Assembly (NCBI RefSeq): GCF_000350105.1
Contig: NZ_CAIY01000029.1
Location: 1-64,000, forward strand
Direction of reading: 5' to 3'
Length of the DNA: 64,000 nucleotides
Source of the DNA: Richelia intracellularis HH01
Lineage (GTDB): Bacteria > Cyanobacteriota > Cyanobacteriia > Cyanobacteriales > Nostocaceae
This document shows, piece by piece, positions 32,515 to 41,975 of this stretch. A program made the translations under genes and the position numbers. Positions within the stretch are counted from its first letter, which is position 1, and every line of letters starts with the position of its first letter. The notes below the pieces were generated by a model, which did not search any database, was not told the DNA's origin, and was given only the letters and a program-made list of their open reading frames with translations.

Positions 32515-34560
32515 TTAACCACCCAGAGATAGTTGCCAACCATTGATGGTTCCCATATCTCGTGGTGAAAAATCTATAACCCATAAATACCAATCTCCTT
32601 GAGATTGCAAGTGCAGTACTTGCTTAAGTTTAGGATGAGAAATCAGTGTGCATATGGTTTTGAAATTTGTACGGCAACCTAATGTGCGATTTTGTAATAA
32701 GACTCGTTGATTATTAGGAGTGATTAAGTAAATTTCCAAATCTCCCAGGAATTGGTGGTAAATATCAATAGTAACTCGGATATCTTTCACTAGAATGGAT
32801 TCTGAAATTTTAATTCCACTGGTAATTCCCTGAGGATCGTAATCGGGTATTTTAATAGGGTGATTGTTCATTCCCACTATATGTTTACTCATGCTATTAG
32901 GGATAATCCGCATTTGGGAAGCTAACTTTACAGCTCTCCCTGCGTTCACCTTCCCATGACCGAACCATAGGGAATGACCATTTTCATCATAGGTTCCTCC
33001 ACACATACCTAATTGAGAGTCGGGATTAGTATCAACAATCTTGTCCGCTGTTTGTTCTAAAATTGTTCTGATTTGGGAAGTTGTTAAATCAGGGTTTATA
33101 GACAGAATTAAAGCTACTACTCCTGCCACAATGGAAGTTGCGCTAGAAGTCCCACCAAAGTTACTTGTAAAATCTCCAGGACTGTAACCGGCTTCTTCCA
33201 GTTGCTTTGTGTCAAACATTCCTCTTCCTGGAAGGTCATTAATAATAGCAGGTTGAGTAAAAACAAATCCTGCTTCTTGAAACCACATTCCTGGAGGTGC
33301 ATTATTACTAGGAGAACATATAGATATATTTTCTCCCCAATTACTATAGGCAGCTTTTCGATTTAAACTAGTTGATGCAGATACAGTTATCACATCTGGA
33401 TGCACTGCAAAACCATTGAGCCAATGGGTATTTTCTTGTATCATGTCCTTTGGCCAATTGCACTCGTAGACTGTGCCATTGATAGGACGGTTGGTATTAC
33501 CCGCAGAAAATAAAATTACACATCCATTACCATTTCTACCTTCAGCAGCTGCATAAGCAATTACAGCCCTTTGTCGCAAGGATAGGGGAAAATATACTGC
33601 TGAAGCTCCCCAACAGCAGGAAATTATACTAGCTCCATTTTCCACAGACCAGTTAAAAATGCTTTCAATAGAATTATCATCAATAAAACCCGTAGTACGA
33701 ATGGGCATTAAGGCACATCCAGGAGCTACACCTATAATTCCACAACCATTATCTTCTGCCAGTGCAATTCCTGCGCTGGCGTTACCATGACTGATTCTAT
33801 TGTCTCCTGGTAGTGGAAGGAAGTTATTGTCCTTTAAATCTTTGGGAGCAACAATTTTACTAGTACCCTGAAAATCAGGATGGTTTAAATCGAAAGAATC
33901 ATCCACTACAGCTATTACCACGGAACGATTACCTCGAGTCATATCCCAGGCTTTTTCCACTGAAATATGTGACAGAGAAGCTAATTCTGAGCCTCCATTA
34001 TGGTTGAGGTACCACTGGTATGAGTATAGGAAATCTTGGCGTTGATGATGGGTTTCCTGACGTATAATAATATTCGGTTCAGCTACCAAAACCTCGGGAA
34101 ATATGATTATACTATTAGTGATTTTTATAGGGTTAATAGGGGCTTGTTGACTTACACGGAAACTGAAAGTATTGGGCAGAAAATTCACGTGTTGAGCATC
34201 ACATAAATTAAGTTTCGCTACTAAAGAGTTTATTTGAGTTTCATTAACCCCAGAAGCAAATTGAACCGTTATTTCATCGGAAAGGTATATAGAAGTACCT
34301 GGACTATTTGGAAATTGATAAACATGACTGGCGAAAGCCACATTCTTATTAAGCCTGGCTAGAGACATAGACTTTTCTAAGTTTTCTGGAAGAACTTGAA
34401 ATAGGTCCAACCTCACCTGGGGTATATGGCACTGCCATATACCCCAGGTGAGGTTGGATAAATCTTGGGAAGAAAGTGGAACTCGAAAACGTAAAGTAAA
34501 GTAATTGCCCAATTTCTCCAAGCAAAATTCTTCTCCGCCACGTTGTAAAATAATTCCCAT
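32515..34560 (-). CDS. prcA: Subtilisin-like serine protease with P-domain (PrcA-like)
   Basis: S8 protease resembling the calcium-dependent protease PrcA of Anabaena. Layout of 681 residues: an N-terminal region of about 190 residues with no signal peptide, a peptidase S8 domain (about 200-545) and a proprotein-convertase P-domain (about 560-680, IKISESILVKDIRVTIDI...GDLEIYLITPNNQRVLL). Catalytic triad: Asp in VIAVVDDSFDLNHPDF, His in SHGNASAG, Ser in NFGGTSSATSIVAG. The His motif departs from the usual HGTAVAG. A perfect 26-bp inverted repeat (34406-34458) lies inside the N-terminal coding region without breaking the frame. Intact by sequence; activity not certain. Confidence 0.9.
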   Translation of the reverse strand: MGIILQRGGEEFCLEKLGNYFTLRFRVPLSSQDLSNLTWGIWQCHIPQVRLDLFQVLPENLEKSMSLARLNKNVAFASHVYQFPNSPGTSIYLSDEITVQFASGVNETQINSLVAKLNLCDAQHVNFLPNTFSFRVSQQAPINPIKITNSIIIFPEVLVAEPNIIIRQETHHQRQDFLYSYQWYLNHNGGSELASLSHISVEKAWDMTRGNRSVVIAVVDDSFDLNHPDFQGTSKIVAPKDLKDNNFLPLPGDNRISHGNASAGIALAEDNGCGIIGVAPGCALMPIRTTGFIDDNSIESIFNWSVENGASIISCCWGASAVYFPLSLRQRAVIAYAAAEGRNGNGCVILFSAGNTNRPINGTVYECNWPKDMIQENTHWLNGFAVHPDVITVSASTSLNRKAAYSNWGENISICSPSNNAPPGMWFQEAGFVFTQPAIINDLPGRGMFDTKQLEEAGYSPGDFTSNFGGTSSATSIVAGVVALILSINPDLTTSQIRTILEQTADKIVDTNPDSQLGMCGGTYDENGHSLWFGHGKVNAGRAVKLASQMRIIPNSMSKHIVGMNNHPIKIPDYDPQGITSGIKISESILVKDIRVTIDIYHQFLGDLEIYLITPNNQRVLLQNRTLGCRTNFKTICTLISHPKLKQVLHLQSQGDWYLWVIDFSPRDMGTINGWQLSLGG
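34406..34458. repeat. Perfect 26-bp inverted repeat, 1-nt loop, within prcA
   Basis: Left arm 34406-34431 (TCCAACCTCACCTGGGG...), single-base loop at 34432, right arm 34433-34458; all 26 positions pair. It encodes about residues 35-52 of PrcA and leaves the frame open. Confidence 0.95.
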
Positions 34561-35809
34561 AATACTTCTTGGAAATCCTTCATAATGGAAATATCAGCAG
34601 GACTTGAACTATTTTTTATAACAGTATTTTAATTACTTTAAATGATGTTGTGAAAACTATGATAACTATAGAAAATAGAAACAAATTAGTTTACGGTTAA
34701 ATTGAGTGTAAACAATAGTACAAATGAGAAATAGTGTTTGAGAGTTTGCAAAGCCAAAAGTTACCATTCAGTAAATCAAGCTGTAAAGTGGCTGACTCAC
34801 TAAAAATCATAAAATACAGTTAACTCAAAGTCTTTCTTACCCTTATATTCATCACACTCTTCCCTAGTATTGTTGAATAATAAGGAAGCCCACTGGTTAA
34901 TGAAAAACCACAGGTGAAGGTGCTAGTGTTGTCAACCAATTATTTAGTAAAAGCAAGACTGAATAGTAAAACTTATGGTATTGAATCAGCAGTTTTTTAC
35001 AATAAACACAACCTACTTATTTTTTTGTGAGTAGATTATATTTGACCCCAGTATGTTATGTTCTCACGCTAACATCACAAGATATAGTTCAACTCTAGGT
35101 TTAACCGTCGTTGTCAGTTTATACTCTAAATTTTTTTGATTAATATAATTGTTTTCTGTCTAAACTGTACCTAAGCATTTCATTAAATCAACAACAAATT
35201 ACAAGAAGCTGTAGTAACAAAGTGCTTTTAGTAAAAAAAGTAACATTGCCTAAAGTCAAAATAAGAAATTTAAAAGACTTCACTAAAATAAAAATTGTTA
35301 TTGGGTTTTGGGAAATTATGATTAGGTGAATTGAATATCCTCATCTACCACTCTTAAAATCTAAGCTAACTAAGTTTTTTTTCTGGTCAAAGGCTAAAGA
35401 CATATTTGCAAGAAATTTGCAGGAGCTGGGTAAAGTAAGAGTATGTTACTTTTTAATCAAGGTATGTTTAGAAGAGACCCATAAATTTTTTCATCAGTTA
35501 ATCGACATAATTCTTAAAAATAAAAGTTATAAAGTAGGTTATATTAACCTACTTTATAACTTTTATTTCCTGGAAAAATCCTTAAATTATTATCATGACT
35601 ATCAATTTATTAAATATTCAAACTTTAGCCAATATGCAAATCAGACTTGTGATGCTTCCAGGACAGTTATCTGTGAAACTTGATATTTATCCATCTAAAT
35701 AACGGCAAGTGATTCCCAAACTCGAGTTACTTGTATCATTTAGAATGATATAGCAAGGTAACAGCCTGGCATTTGTTAATAAAAGTAAAAGTCATTTTTA
35801 GTAATTGCG
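34561..35809. other. 1.25-kb non-coding stretch upstream of prcA and bolA
   Basis: Shared upstream region of divergent prcA and bolA. An open frame at 35417-35683 spans the palindrome at 35518-35568 and is not credible as a gene. Nothing else recognised. Confidence 0.55.
35518..35568. repeat. Perfect 24-bp inverted repeat, 3-nt loop
   Basis: Left arm 35518-35541 (AAATAAAAGTTATAAAG...), loop TAT, right arm 35545-35568; all 24 bases pair. It lies about 240 bp upstream of bolA. Confidence 0.95.
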
Positions 35810-36067
35810 ATGGTTAATACCAAAGAAATTGAGGCAATGATTAAGGCACACATGCCAGATGCTCAGGTGGAGGTTCAAGACTTAACAGGTGGTGGTGACC
35901 ACTACCAATTAACTGTTGTCTCGTCGCAATTTGCCGACAAAGGACTGGTACAACAGCACAAACTCGTTTATGCCACTTTGCAGGAAGCTATATCTAGCGA
36001 AGCCATTCATGCCTTAGCTATAAAAACATATACACCAGAAACCTGGAAAACCAAATCCATCTGCTAG
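35810..36067 (+). CDS. bolA: BolA family protein
   Basis: Small partner of monothiol glutaredoxins in iron-sulfur cluster handling or iron sensing. The 85-residue protein starts MVNTKEIEAMIKAHMPDAQVEVQDLTGGGDHYQLTVVS; the GGGDHYQLTVVSSQF and LVQQHKLVYATLQE segments form the class II KH-like BolA fold, with the conserved His in QQHKLVY a likely cluster ligand. It lies 87 bp upstream of grxD on the same strand, the common bolA-grxD pairing, which supports a joint role. Confidence 0.93.
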   Translation: MVNTKEIEAMIKAHMPDAQVEVQDLTGGGDHYQLTVVSSQFADKGLVQQHKLVYATLQEAISSEAIHALAIKTYTPETWKTKSIC

Positions 36068-36154
36068 AACCCAAATAATATGACACTTACTGAGTGGTAT
36101 ATTAGCCAATACAATACTGATTACCAATAAAAAAACTACCAGAAGGCAAACATC

Positions 36155-36478
36155 ATGATATCAGAAGTCAAGGAAAAAATTGATACTTTGATCGAACAGA
36201 ATAAGATTTTAGTTTTTATGAAAGGAACCAAACTGATGCCCCAATGTGGTTTTTCTAACAATGTAGTACAGATTCTCAATTCTTTAGGAATTAACTTTGA
36301 AACTGTTGATATTTTGGAAGATAATGAAATTCGTCAGGGAATCAAGGAATATTCCAATTGGCCTACCATTCCCCAAGTTTATATTAATGGTGAGTTTGTT
36401 GGTGGTTCTGATATCATGATTGAACTTTACCAGAAAGGTGAGCTACAGCAAATGGTAGAAGTTGCTTTAGCTTCATAG
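36155..36478 (+). CDS. grxD: Monothiol glutaredoxin (Grx4/GrxD type)
   Basis: CGFS-type glutaredoxin that carries 2Fe-2S clusters, often with BolA. Of 107 residues, the active-site motif is [11 protein letters not shown] (Cys31 in CGFS); the glutathione-binding Lys (FMKGTK), [20 protein letters not shown] and the C-terminal helix are as in the family. It follows bolA and ends at a large hairpin starting directly at the stop codon. Intact. Confidence 0.96.
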   Translation: MISEVKEKIDTLIEQNKILVFMKGTKLMPQCGFSNNVVQILNSLGINFETVDILEDNEIRQGIKEYSNWPTIPQVYINGEFVGGSDIMIELYQKGELQQMVEVALAS

Positions 36479-36524
36479 AGGGCAAACATTGTTTGTTGTT
36501 AATACAACAAACAATGTTTGCCCT
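36479..36524 (+). repeat. Perfect 21-bp inverted repeat after grxD
   Basis: Arms 36479-36499 (AGGGCAAACATTGTTTGTTG...) and 36504-36524, loop TAAT. It begins one base after the grxD stop. No T-tract follows, so it may protect the 3' end or terminate poorly rather than act as a classical terminator. Confidence 0.9.
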
Positions 36525-36738
36525 GCGGGGATTAAAGTTCTATTAAGTGATCTATAAATAACCGCTCTATGTTTGAAGAGAAAAGGAGATTAGTTCTTAC
36601 CAGTATAAAACTCGACAAATAGGGGTGATGTTAGGCAATGTTATAAGATTGCCAAAACTTATTAAAAATGATGTAGATCAGCCGTATTTATCCGAGAATC
36701 GCAGGAATGATTAGTGTTCAGTTAGGTCCTAGTGGAAT

Positions 36739-36987
36739 TCAATGATAATCGGGTTCAGGCTCTGTTTGAACCATAATGAAATTAGAGATATCATACAAAT
36801 AACGAGTTACCTCCTCTTCTAGACGGTGTATCAGAAAAGGCTCAATAGTATTGCTGTGCCTAAGTGCAGCTAGGTAACCATCCAAATATATACGTATATC
36901 ATCTGTGCGGTAACCCCGATTCCATAATTCAACAAAGGCATCCGTTAGTTTCTGGTAGTGGCGGATAGTACTTGTATCTTGGAGCAT
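36739..36987 (-). CDS. DUF6761 family protein
   Basis: An 82-residue cyanobacteria-specific protein of unknown function: MLQDTSTIRHYQKLTDAFVELWNRGYRTDDIRIYLDGYLAALRHSNTIEPFLIHRLEEEVTRYLYD. It looks all-helical and soluble, with an acidic proline-containing tail (EPEPDYH). I recognise the conserved YQKLTDAFVELWNRGYRTDD and YLDGYLAALR patterns. No membrane segment or cofactor motif. It stands alone between grxD and the response regulator. Confidence 0.87.
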   Translation of the reverse strand: MLQDTSTIRHYQKLTDAFVELWNRGYRTDDIRIYLDGYLAALRHSNTIEPFLIHRLEEEVTRYLYDISNFIMVQTEPEPDYH

Positions 36988-37485
36988 AGCTTCTATGGCA
37001 GTCCCTGTAGAATGAATGTCACAAGCAATTGAAACTTTTCTTATTTAAGTCTCATTCAGACTTTTATGTGCGGGAATTTGATAATTCTAGCGATTACATA
37101 CTTGTTAACCACTAGCAACACTTTATTTAAAGATCCTATTCCAGAGAATAGTAAGTTTGCCAACTTGGTTAAGTTATTGTGATAATTTGACTTCATTTCC
37201 ATATAAATCCAATAGTTATTTTACAAGTAAAAAAGACTGATGAATAACTTTTGTAGCAAGTTACACAGTTATTATGATTATTTAGAGCTGATTACAAGGT
37301 ACTTTAACAAGACCAACAAAAATCTAAAAAGACTAAGACTATATTTCATTATTAAAATCTAGTAATAAGGTGATTAGTAAAATTTTATGAGCGGAAAAAC
37401 TATTTTGATTATGGAGAGGTAACAATCGCTACAAAACTCAAGATATAGGCTTTGTTACTTTGAAGGTCATAGACGCTGAGGGGTC
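36988..37485. other. Divergent upstream region of DUF6761 and the response regulator
   Basis: About 500 bp, AT-rich, without recognised sites or structures. Promoters for both genes presumably lie here. Confidence 0.5.
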
Positions 37486-38271
37486 TTGACTGTGAGTTCG
37501 GTTAGTATTCAGATAATTGAGGGAAATCCCCATCTTAGGTCATTGTTAGGTTGGCATTTGCAACAACTTGACTATCGGGTTTACCAAGCAGCCAGTATTT
37601 ACCAAGCAAGGGAGGTTTTCTTGAACCATCAGCCAACACTAATTATTCTTGATGCGGATTTGTCTGATGGAGATGGTTTAGAATTTTGTCACTGGTTGTA
37701 TAATCAGCAACAGCCTTTGATATTGATGTTATCTATCCAAAATAGCGAGGCTGATATTGTTAAGGGCTTAAATGCAGGTGCAGATGACTACCTGAGCAAA
37801 CCCTTCGGTATGCAAGAGTTTCTGGCACGAGTGCGGGTGCTAACTCGGCGAAAGCGTACTACTGCCGCACCAGTGTATTTAGATTATGGAAGTTTACAGA
37901 TTGATTTGATTCAACGTAGGGTACGTTTCCAAGGGAAGTTTATAGATTTAACTCCTCAAGAATTTAGCCTATTATATGTTCTAGCACAGGCTGAAGGGGT
38001 TCCTCTGAGTAGAGCAGAGTTATTGCGCCGTGCTTGGCCTAATGCTATTGATAACCCACGTACAATTGATACCCATGTATTATCATTGCGAAAAAAGGTG
38101 GAGTTTGATCCTAGACAGCCCAGTTTAATTCAAACTATCCGAAATGTAGGATACAGATTTAATATGGAAATGTTGGATTCTAATTTTTCTTCTAATCATT
38201 TGAATTTAAGTCAAGAAATATTAAACAATCAAAGGATAACTTTGAATGCCCAATTTAATACTCAAAGTTAG
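37486..38271 (+). CDS. OmpR-family response regulator
   Basis: Two-domain transcription factor, 261 residues from a GTG start (gtgagttcggtt). Receiver domain (about 8-120) with the phosphoacceptor Asp in LIILDADLSDGDGLEF and the conserved Lys in YLSKPFG. DNA-binding winged helix (about 135-230) with LTPQEFSLLYVLAQ, RTIDTHVLSLRKKVE and IQTIRNVGYRFN. The receiver lacks the usual paired acidic residues near its N-terminus (IIEGNPHLR has only one Glu), as in some cyanobacterial regulators, so phosphorylation may be altered. No sensor kinase is adjacent, and I cannot assign it to a named regulator. Confidence 0.92.
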   Translation: MTVSSVSIQIIEGNPHLRSLLGWHLQQLDYRVYQAASIYQAREVFLNHQPTLIILDADLSDGDGLEFCHWLYNQQQPLILMLSIQNSEADIVKGLNAGADDYLSKPFGMQEFLARVRVLTRRKRTTAAPVYLDYGSLQIDLIQRRVRFQGKFIDLTPQEFSLLYVLAQAEGVPLSRAELLRRAWPNAIDNPRTIDTHVLSLRKKVEFDPRQPSLIQTIRNVGYRFNMEMLDSNFSSNHLNLSQEILNNQRITLNAQFNTQS

Positions 38272-38384
38272 GCTTAAACTGTCACTTGTAGAAGTGTTAT
38301 ATTAGCAATAATAGAAAAATCCTACAGACTATAATGTGATCATATTGTGATTTTTAGTTATTACTTGGCATTATTCGGAGTTTA

Positions 38385-39152
38385 TTAAAAGTCAAAGTCA
38401 TCTTTTTTATATGCTGCATTGTGAATATTTTGATTTAATTTTTGCCAATTGACCATGTTTTTTGTTTGATTTAGTATAAGACAGCCTTCATGTAAATGTA
38501 GCAAGCGATCACAAAATCCCTCAACTAAATCTAACCTATGGTTCACCATGACAATTGTAGTTTGGTAATTTTGGGATATCCATTTAAGTGTTCGTAAGAC
38601 TAAATTGGCTGTAGTGAAGTCCAGGGATGAGGTTGGTTCATCTAAGAGTAATATTTGCGGTTCAATAGCCAAAACACGCGCGATTGCAATCAATTGTCGC
38701 TGTCCTGATGATAATTGTGTTTCTGTGAGCTTCAGCCATTCATCAGAAATTTGTAATTTTTCCCGCCATTTTCTAACTCGTTGTGCTATCACCTGTTGGG
38801 GAAGATTACGTAAAAGTAATGGGTAGTCTAGGGCTTCTTGTACTGTCATTCCTAATAATTTTGATTCCTGAGGCATTAAAACTATTTGCTTGCGTAATAA
38901 AATTACAGGAACCCTATTATATTCTTGGCCATCCCAGAATATTCTACCTTTACTTGGTGTACTTAGGCGGTTTATGAGTCGTAACAAGAGGGTTTTGCCT
39001 GCACCGGGATAACCCACAATGGCAACTTTCTCGCCTTTAAATATTTCAAAGGATATGTCTTGTAGGATAGGATATCCTTGTTTTTTATCTGGTAAACTAC
39101 CATACAAGTAAACTTTTTCTAGTTTCAGTTTTGGGTATTGAGAAGTTTCCAA
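38385..39152 (-). CDS. ABC transporter ATP-binding protein
   Basis: A 255-residue ATPase subunit with Walker A GYPGAGKT (about 47-54), Q-loop VLMPQES, signature LSSGQRQ, Walker B ILLLDEPTSSLD and H-loop VNHRLDLV. The signature LSSGQ is intact. No permease or binding-protein gene adjoins it; the next gene encodes a membrane protein that does not look like an ABC permease. Substrate and partner are therefore unknown. Intact and of normal length for a single nucleotide-binding subunit. Confidence 0.9.
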   Translation of the reverse strand: METSQYPKLKLEKVYLYGSLPDKKQGYPILQDISFEIFKGEKVAIVGYPGAGKTLLLRLINRLSTPSKGRIFWDGQEYNRVPVILLRKQIVLMPQESKLLGMTVQEALDYPLLLRNLPQQVIAQRVRKWREKLQISDEWLKLTETQLSSGQRQLIAIARVLAIEPQILLLDEPTSSLDFTTANLVLRTLKWISQNYQTTIVMVNHRLDLVEGFCDRLLHLHEGCLILNQTKNMVNWQKLNQNIHNAAYKKDDFDF

Positions 39153-39253
39153 AGTAGATTATCACTTAGTAAATGTTATAAATTATTTCATTGCCGCCAT
39201 TTTGTCCTTTATCCAAAATTATAGGATAGGATGACGGCACCGCCTTGTAGTTG

Positions 39254-39829
39254 TTAGAATCCCTGCATACCATTACTTAGTGTTAAGGCATTAGTAATCG
39301 TCCAAGCATCTACTAGCAACAACACGAAGGTTAATCCAAGCAAAATCATATACATCCAAGGTTGTGCCAAAGGATAGACATTACTGGTATCTATACCTGT
39401 TTTTGCTTGTACTAGATTTACCAGTCGAGCAAAGCCCGCAATACGCATTGGTAGCAAGTAAGCTTTACCTTGTGAGGTGATAAAATAGTAAACTATACCC
39501 CCTTGTCCTGTAGTTCGGGACTTTAATTGAGTTATTTCTGACCAATATAAAGACCAGTCCCTGCGCAAGAAAGCCCTAATCCAATTGGTATAAGTGACTT
39601 CTATCTTTGCTTCATCAGCAATAACTCTTTCTGTCATAATTCCATATAATCCCACAAAACCTATAACAATTCCCAACCAAAGGAAGCTAGGTGGAATGGA
39701 AGCACTGACAAATTTTGCCAAGAAAGGTAAAGGGATTGTCAAGGCGATATACATGGTTAATAGGGTAATCCTGATTAACGGGGAAATGTTAAAAACAACA
39801 GGATTATTATTGACTAAGCTCACTGTCAT
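39254..39829 (-). CDS. Cyanobacterial membrane protein of unknown function (191 aa)
   Basis: Three likely transmembrane segments: about 18-38 (IRITLLTMYIALTIPLPFLA), 47-65 (FLWLGIVIGFVGLYGI) and 158-178 (WMYMILLGLTFVLLLVDAW). Between them lies a soluble, PH-like segment (VTYTNWIRAFLRRDWSLYWSEITQLKSRT...YYFITSQGKAYLLPMRIAGFARLVNLV). I know similar cyanobacterial proteins but not their function. It starts about 100 bp upstream of the ABC ATPase on the same strand, so the two may be co-transcribed. Confidence 0.8.
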   Translation of the reverse strand: MTVSLVNNNPVVFNISPLIRITLLTMYIALTIPLPFLAKFVSASIPPSFLWLGIVIGFVGLYGIMTERVIADEAKIEVTYTNWIRAFLRRDWSLYWSEITQLKSRTTGQGGIVYYFITSQGKAYLLPMRIAGFARLVNLVQAKTGIDTSNVYPLAQPWMYMILLGLTFVLLLVDAWTITNALTLSNGMQGF

Positions 39830-40097
39830 TTAATTTTGGGTTGAGGTTTATTTCAGGGATAAATTGGGTAAACATCTAAAACTAATGGAAGAATTTAGTA
39901 CCCAAATATATGGTAACTGGCATGGCCAGTGATTGAATAGAATTTCCAAAAATTGAGTATGATATAAACAACTTGTGCTTATTACCTATTTAAATGATGA
40001 TATGTGCCCCACGTAGATGCTTACCAAGTGTCAAATTAGTAGAAAATGCTAGTAAATTAGTTATTTTAAGAGTTAATACTTAATAAAAACGGCAGAA

Positions 40098-40128
40098 TTT
40101 TTTCTACTATTAAAAATAGTAGAAAAAA
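40098..40128. repeat. Perfect 14-bp inverted repeat, 3-nt loop
   Basis: Arms TTTTTTCTACTATT and AATAGTAGAAAAAA with AAA loop. The T-run is on the 5' arm, so it is not a classical terminator in either direction. Confidence 0.8.
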
Positions 40129-40165
40129 CTAATTTTGGTGCAATTGCTAAGAATACTTAATAGGT

Positions 40166-40204
40166 AAAAAAGACATAACCAAATGGTCACTGATTATGTC
40201 TTTT
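40166..40204 (-). terminator. Terminator-like hairpin downstream of the DUF4079 gene
   Basis: Perfect 11-bp stem (AAAAGACATAA/TTATGTCTTTT) with a 15-nt loop. On the minus strand the stem runs into T6, and on the plus strand it ends with TTTT, so it could work in both directions. It lies about 435 bp beyond the end of the DUF4079 gene. Confidence 0.5.
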
Positions 40205-40639
40205 CATTAATATGTAACTAATTATAGATAATGCCTGTAGTAATTAATGCAAAATTCCAAGTTTCATTTGCGTAGGGACAACTATGCAATAACAAGTACC
40301 CAGTAACCAATATATTTTCTACTAAAAATTGAAAAAATAAGCCATAAAAATAATTTTTATTTAAATTAAGTAATCCAGATTATTTCAAAATTGTTAATAC
40401 TCAGTTGAGAAAGTATTTATTTTAAGCTGTTACTCCCTTTATTCATGTGGCTCCGTTAATCTTTCTACTAAACATTTTCATTTAGATGTTTATATTATAA
40501 AGATATCAATACTCCTATAGCTACCTGACTAGGCTTGAAAAGTAAGTAAAAAACTATTTTGTTTCAAATAGGAAAAATAAAGTTATTTGTATAGATAAAG
40601 TTCTTCTAAGTTAAGTCCATATATTTTTTTGTTCTTCTA

Positions 40640-41113
40640 TTAAGTTAAATACTTTTGCACAATTCCCCACCCTGTCAGAGAAACCCAAACAAAACCAAAA
40701 AACAGTACTATATTTACACCAATATGAATTTTTCTAGCCCAGTTATAACCCTTGCGGATCATCAAAGCACTACCTGTAGATACTAAAACTAGGGCTACTA
40801 CTGTCAAGCCGGCAAATAAGTGGGACGACTGCCCTAAAAAACCGAAATGGCCTAAAGTACCAATAATTCCGATAAACAACAAAAGAAGTACTAAACTTGC
40901 CATACACCAACCGATAAAATAGTGGAACCCAGCCAAGTTTCTCTTGTTTCTTATTCTCCAAATCCAATCTGGAATAGTTTTGTTCTTTTTACCGTTTGTC
41001 TTGGCAATTAACATTAATATACCAGTGAACGCCAAAATAAAATAAAATAATAATGATAGACTCATTGACCATGCTGCAATTTTCCATAGCCAAAGGAAAG
41101 AAGGTAAATTCAT
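40640..41113 (-). CDS. DUF4079 family membrane protein
   Basis: A 157-residue integral membrane protein with four predicted helices: about 11-37, 63-87, 97-115 and 132-152. The pattern IPDWIWRIRNKRNLAGFHYFIGW, GTLGHFGFLGQSSHLFAGL and RKIHIGVNIVLFFGFVWVSLTGWGIV fits DUF4079, whose histidines in helices suggest a cytochrome b561-like haem arrangement, though no function is proven. It stands alone in non-coding DNA. Confidence 0.85.
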   Translation of the reverse strand: MNLPSFLWLWKIAAWSMSLSLLFYFILAFTGILMLIAKTNGKKNKTIPDWIWRIRNKRNLAGFHYFIGWCMASLVLLLLFIGIIGTLGHFGFLGQSSHLFAGLTVVALVLVSTGSALMIRKGYNWARKIHIGVNIVLFFGFVWVSLTGWGIVQKYLT

Positions 41114-41975
41114 AGCGTATGTTTACATTTATTTGTATTCAAATATAACTTGGAAATTTATCAAACCATAAGAAAATCAATGGAGAAAACCACTATAAAC
41201 GTATCTTTGATACCACAAATTGTCCCTGAGTTTTACTCTAAGAAAACACATAAATACTGATTCAGTTTAAGGTTAATTGTGCAGGGCTTAATAAGTTTAA
41301 ATTATATAACTGTTAGCCATCTGCTGATTTATTTTCTTGAGTAACTAGAAACTATTCAGATTATCCTACAGAGCAACTAACTATTTGGAATAATGACCAG
41401 GCCAGATGACCTATTAAGGTTAGTCTCTAACCCATTGGTAATTACAAGTGGAAAATCGTTTACTTAAAAACCAAAATTTATATAAGTGAATTGATTAAGT
41501 GATAGGTTGTAAATTGAGATTAAGCTTGATTAGAAAATCGACTTATCATGTGATTCTACTAATGCAACTTTTATAATAGGCATTTGACGACTTCATAACT
41601 ATGATTTCAGGTAATTCTTACAATCCTTGTTAAGAGTAAATATGTTTATACTTAACATGAAGAGTGCCAAATTTTATTCCTTACAAGTTTTTGATTTTAT
41701 TATTTCATATCTTGCAAACTTCATTTAATAAATTGATTATATAAGGAACTAGAAGCTGTTAGGCTTTTAGAGGTAGTGGTTTTTGCTTTTTTTTGTACAA
41801 GGAGAATCACATCCCCCTGTATTTTTGCTTTTCAAAAAAACTACAATCAAATATTAATCTGGAATACTTGTAAGCCAATTTGGTATTTGTTGTATCACTT
41901 CGGCTTATGAAACAATTGTATTTAGTATCATTGCTTGCTAGCAACCCCTGCTCAATTTAGGTAAATACATCAAAA
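41114..41975. other. 0.86-kb non-coding stretch
   Basis: Divergent region between the DUF4079 and DICT-HD genes. No gene, relic or long inverted repeat seen. Confidence 0.5.

Larger units (their letters stand above)
39830..40639. other. 0.8-kb non-coding stretch with two hairpins
   Basis: No gene seen. It holds a perfect 14-bp hairpin (40098-40128) and a terminator-like hairpin (40166-40204). Confidence 0.6.

Noticed and set aside
35417-35683. 88-codon frame upstream of bolA
   Set aside because: It runs straight through the 24-bp palindrome (NLLYNFYFLEK...), has AT-driven composition and no family resemblance.
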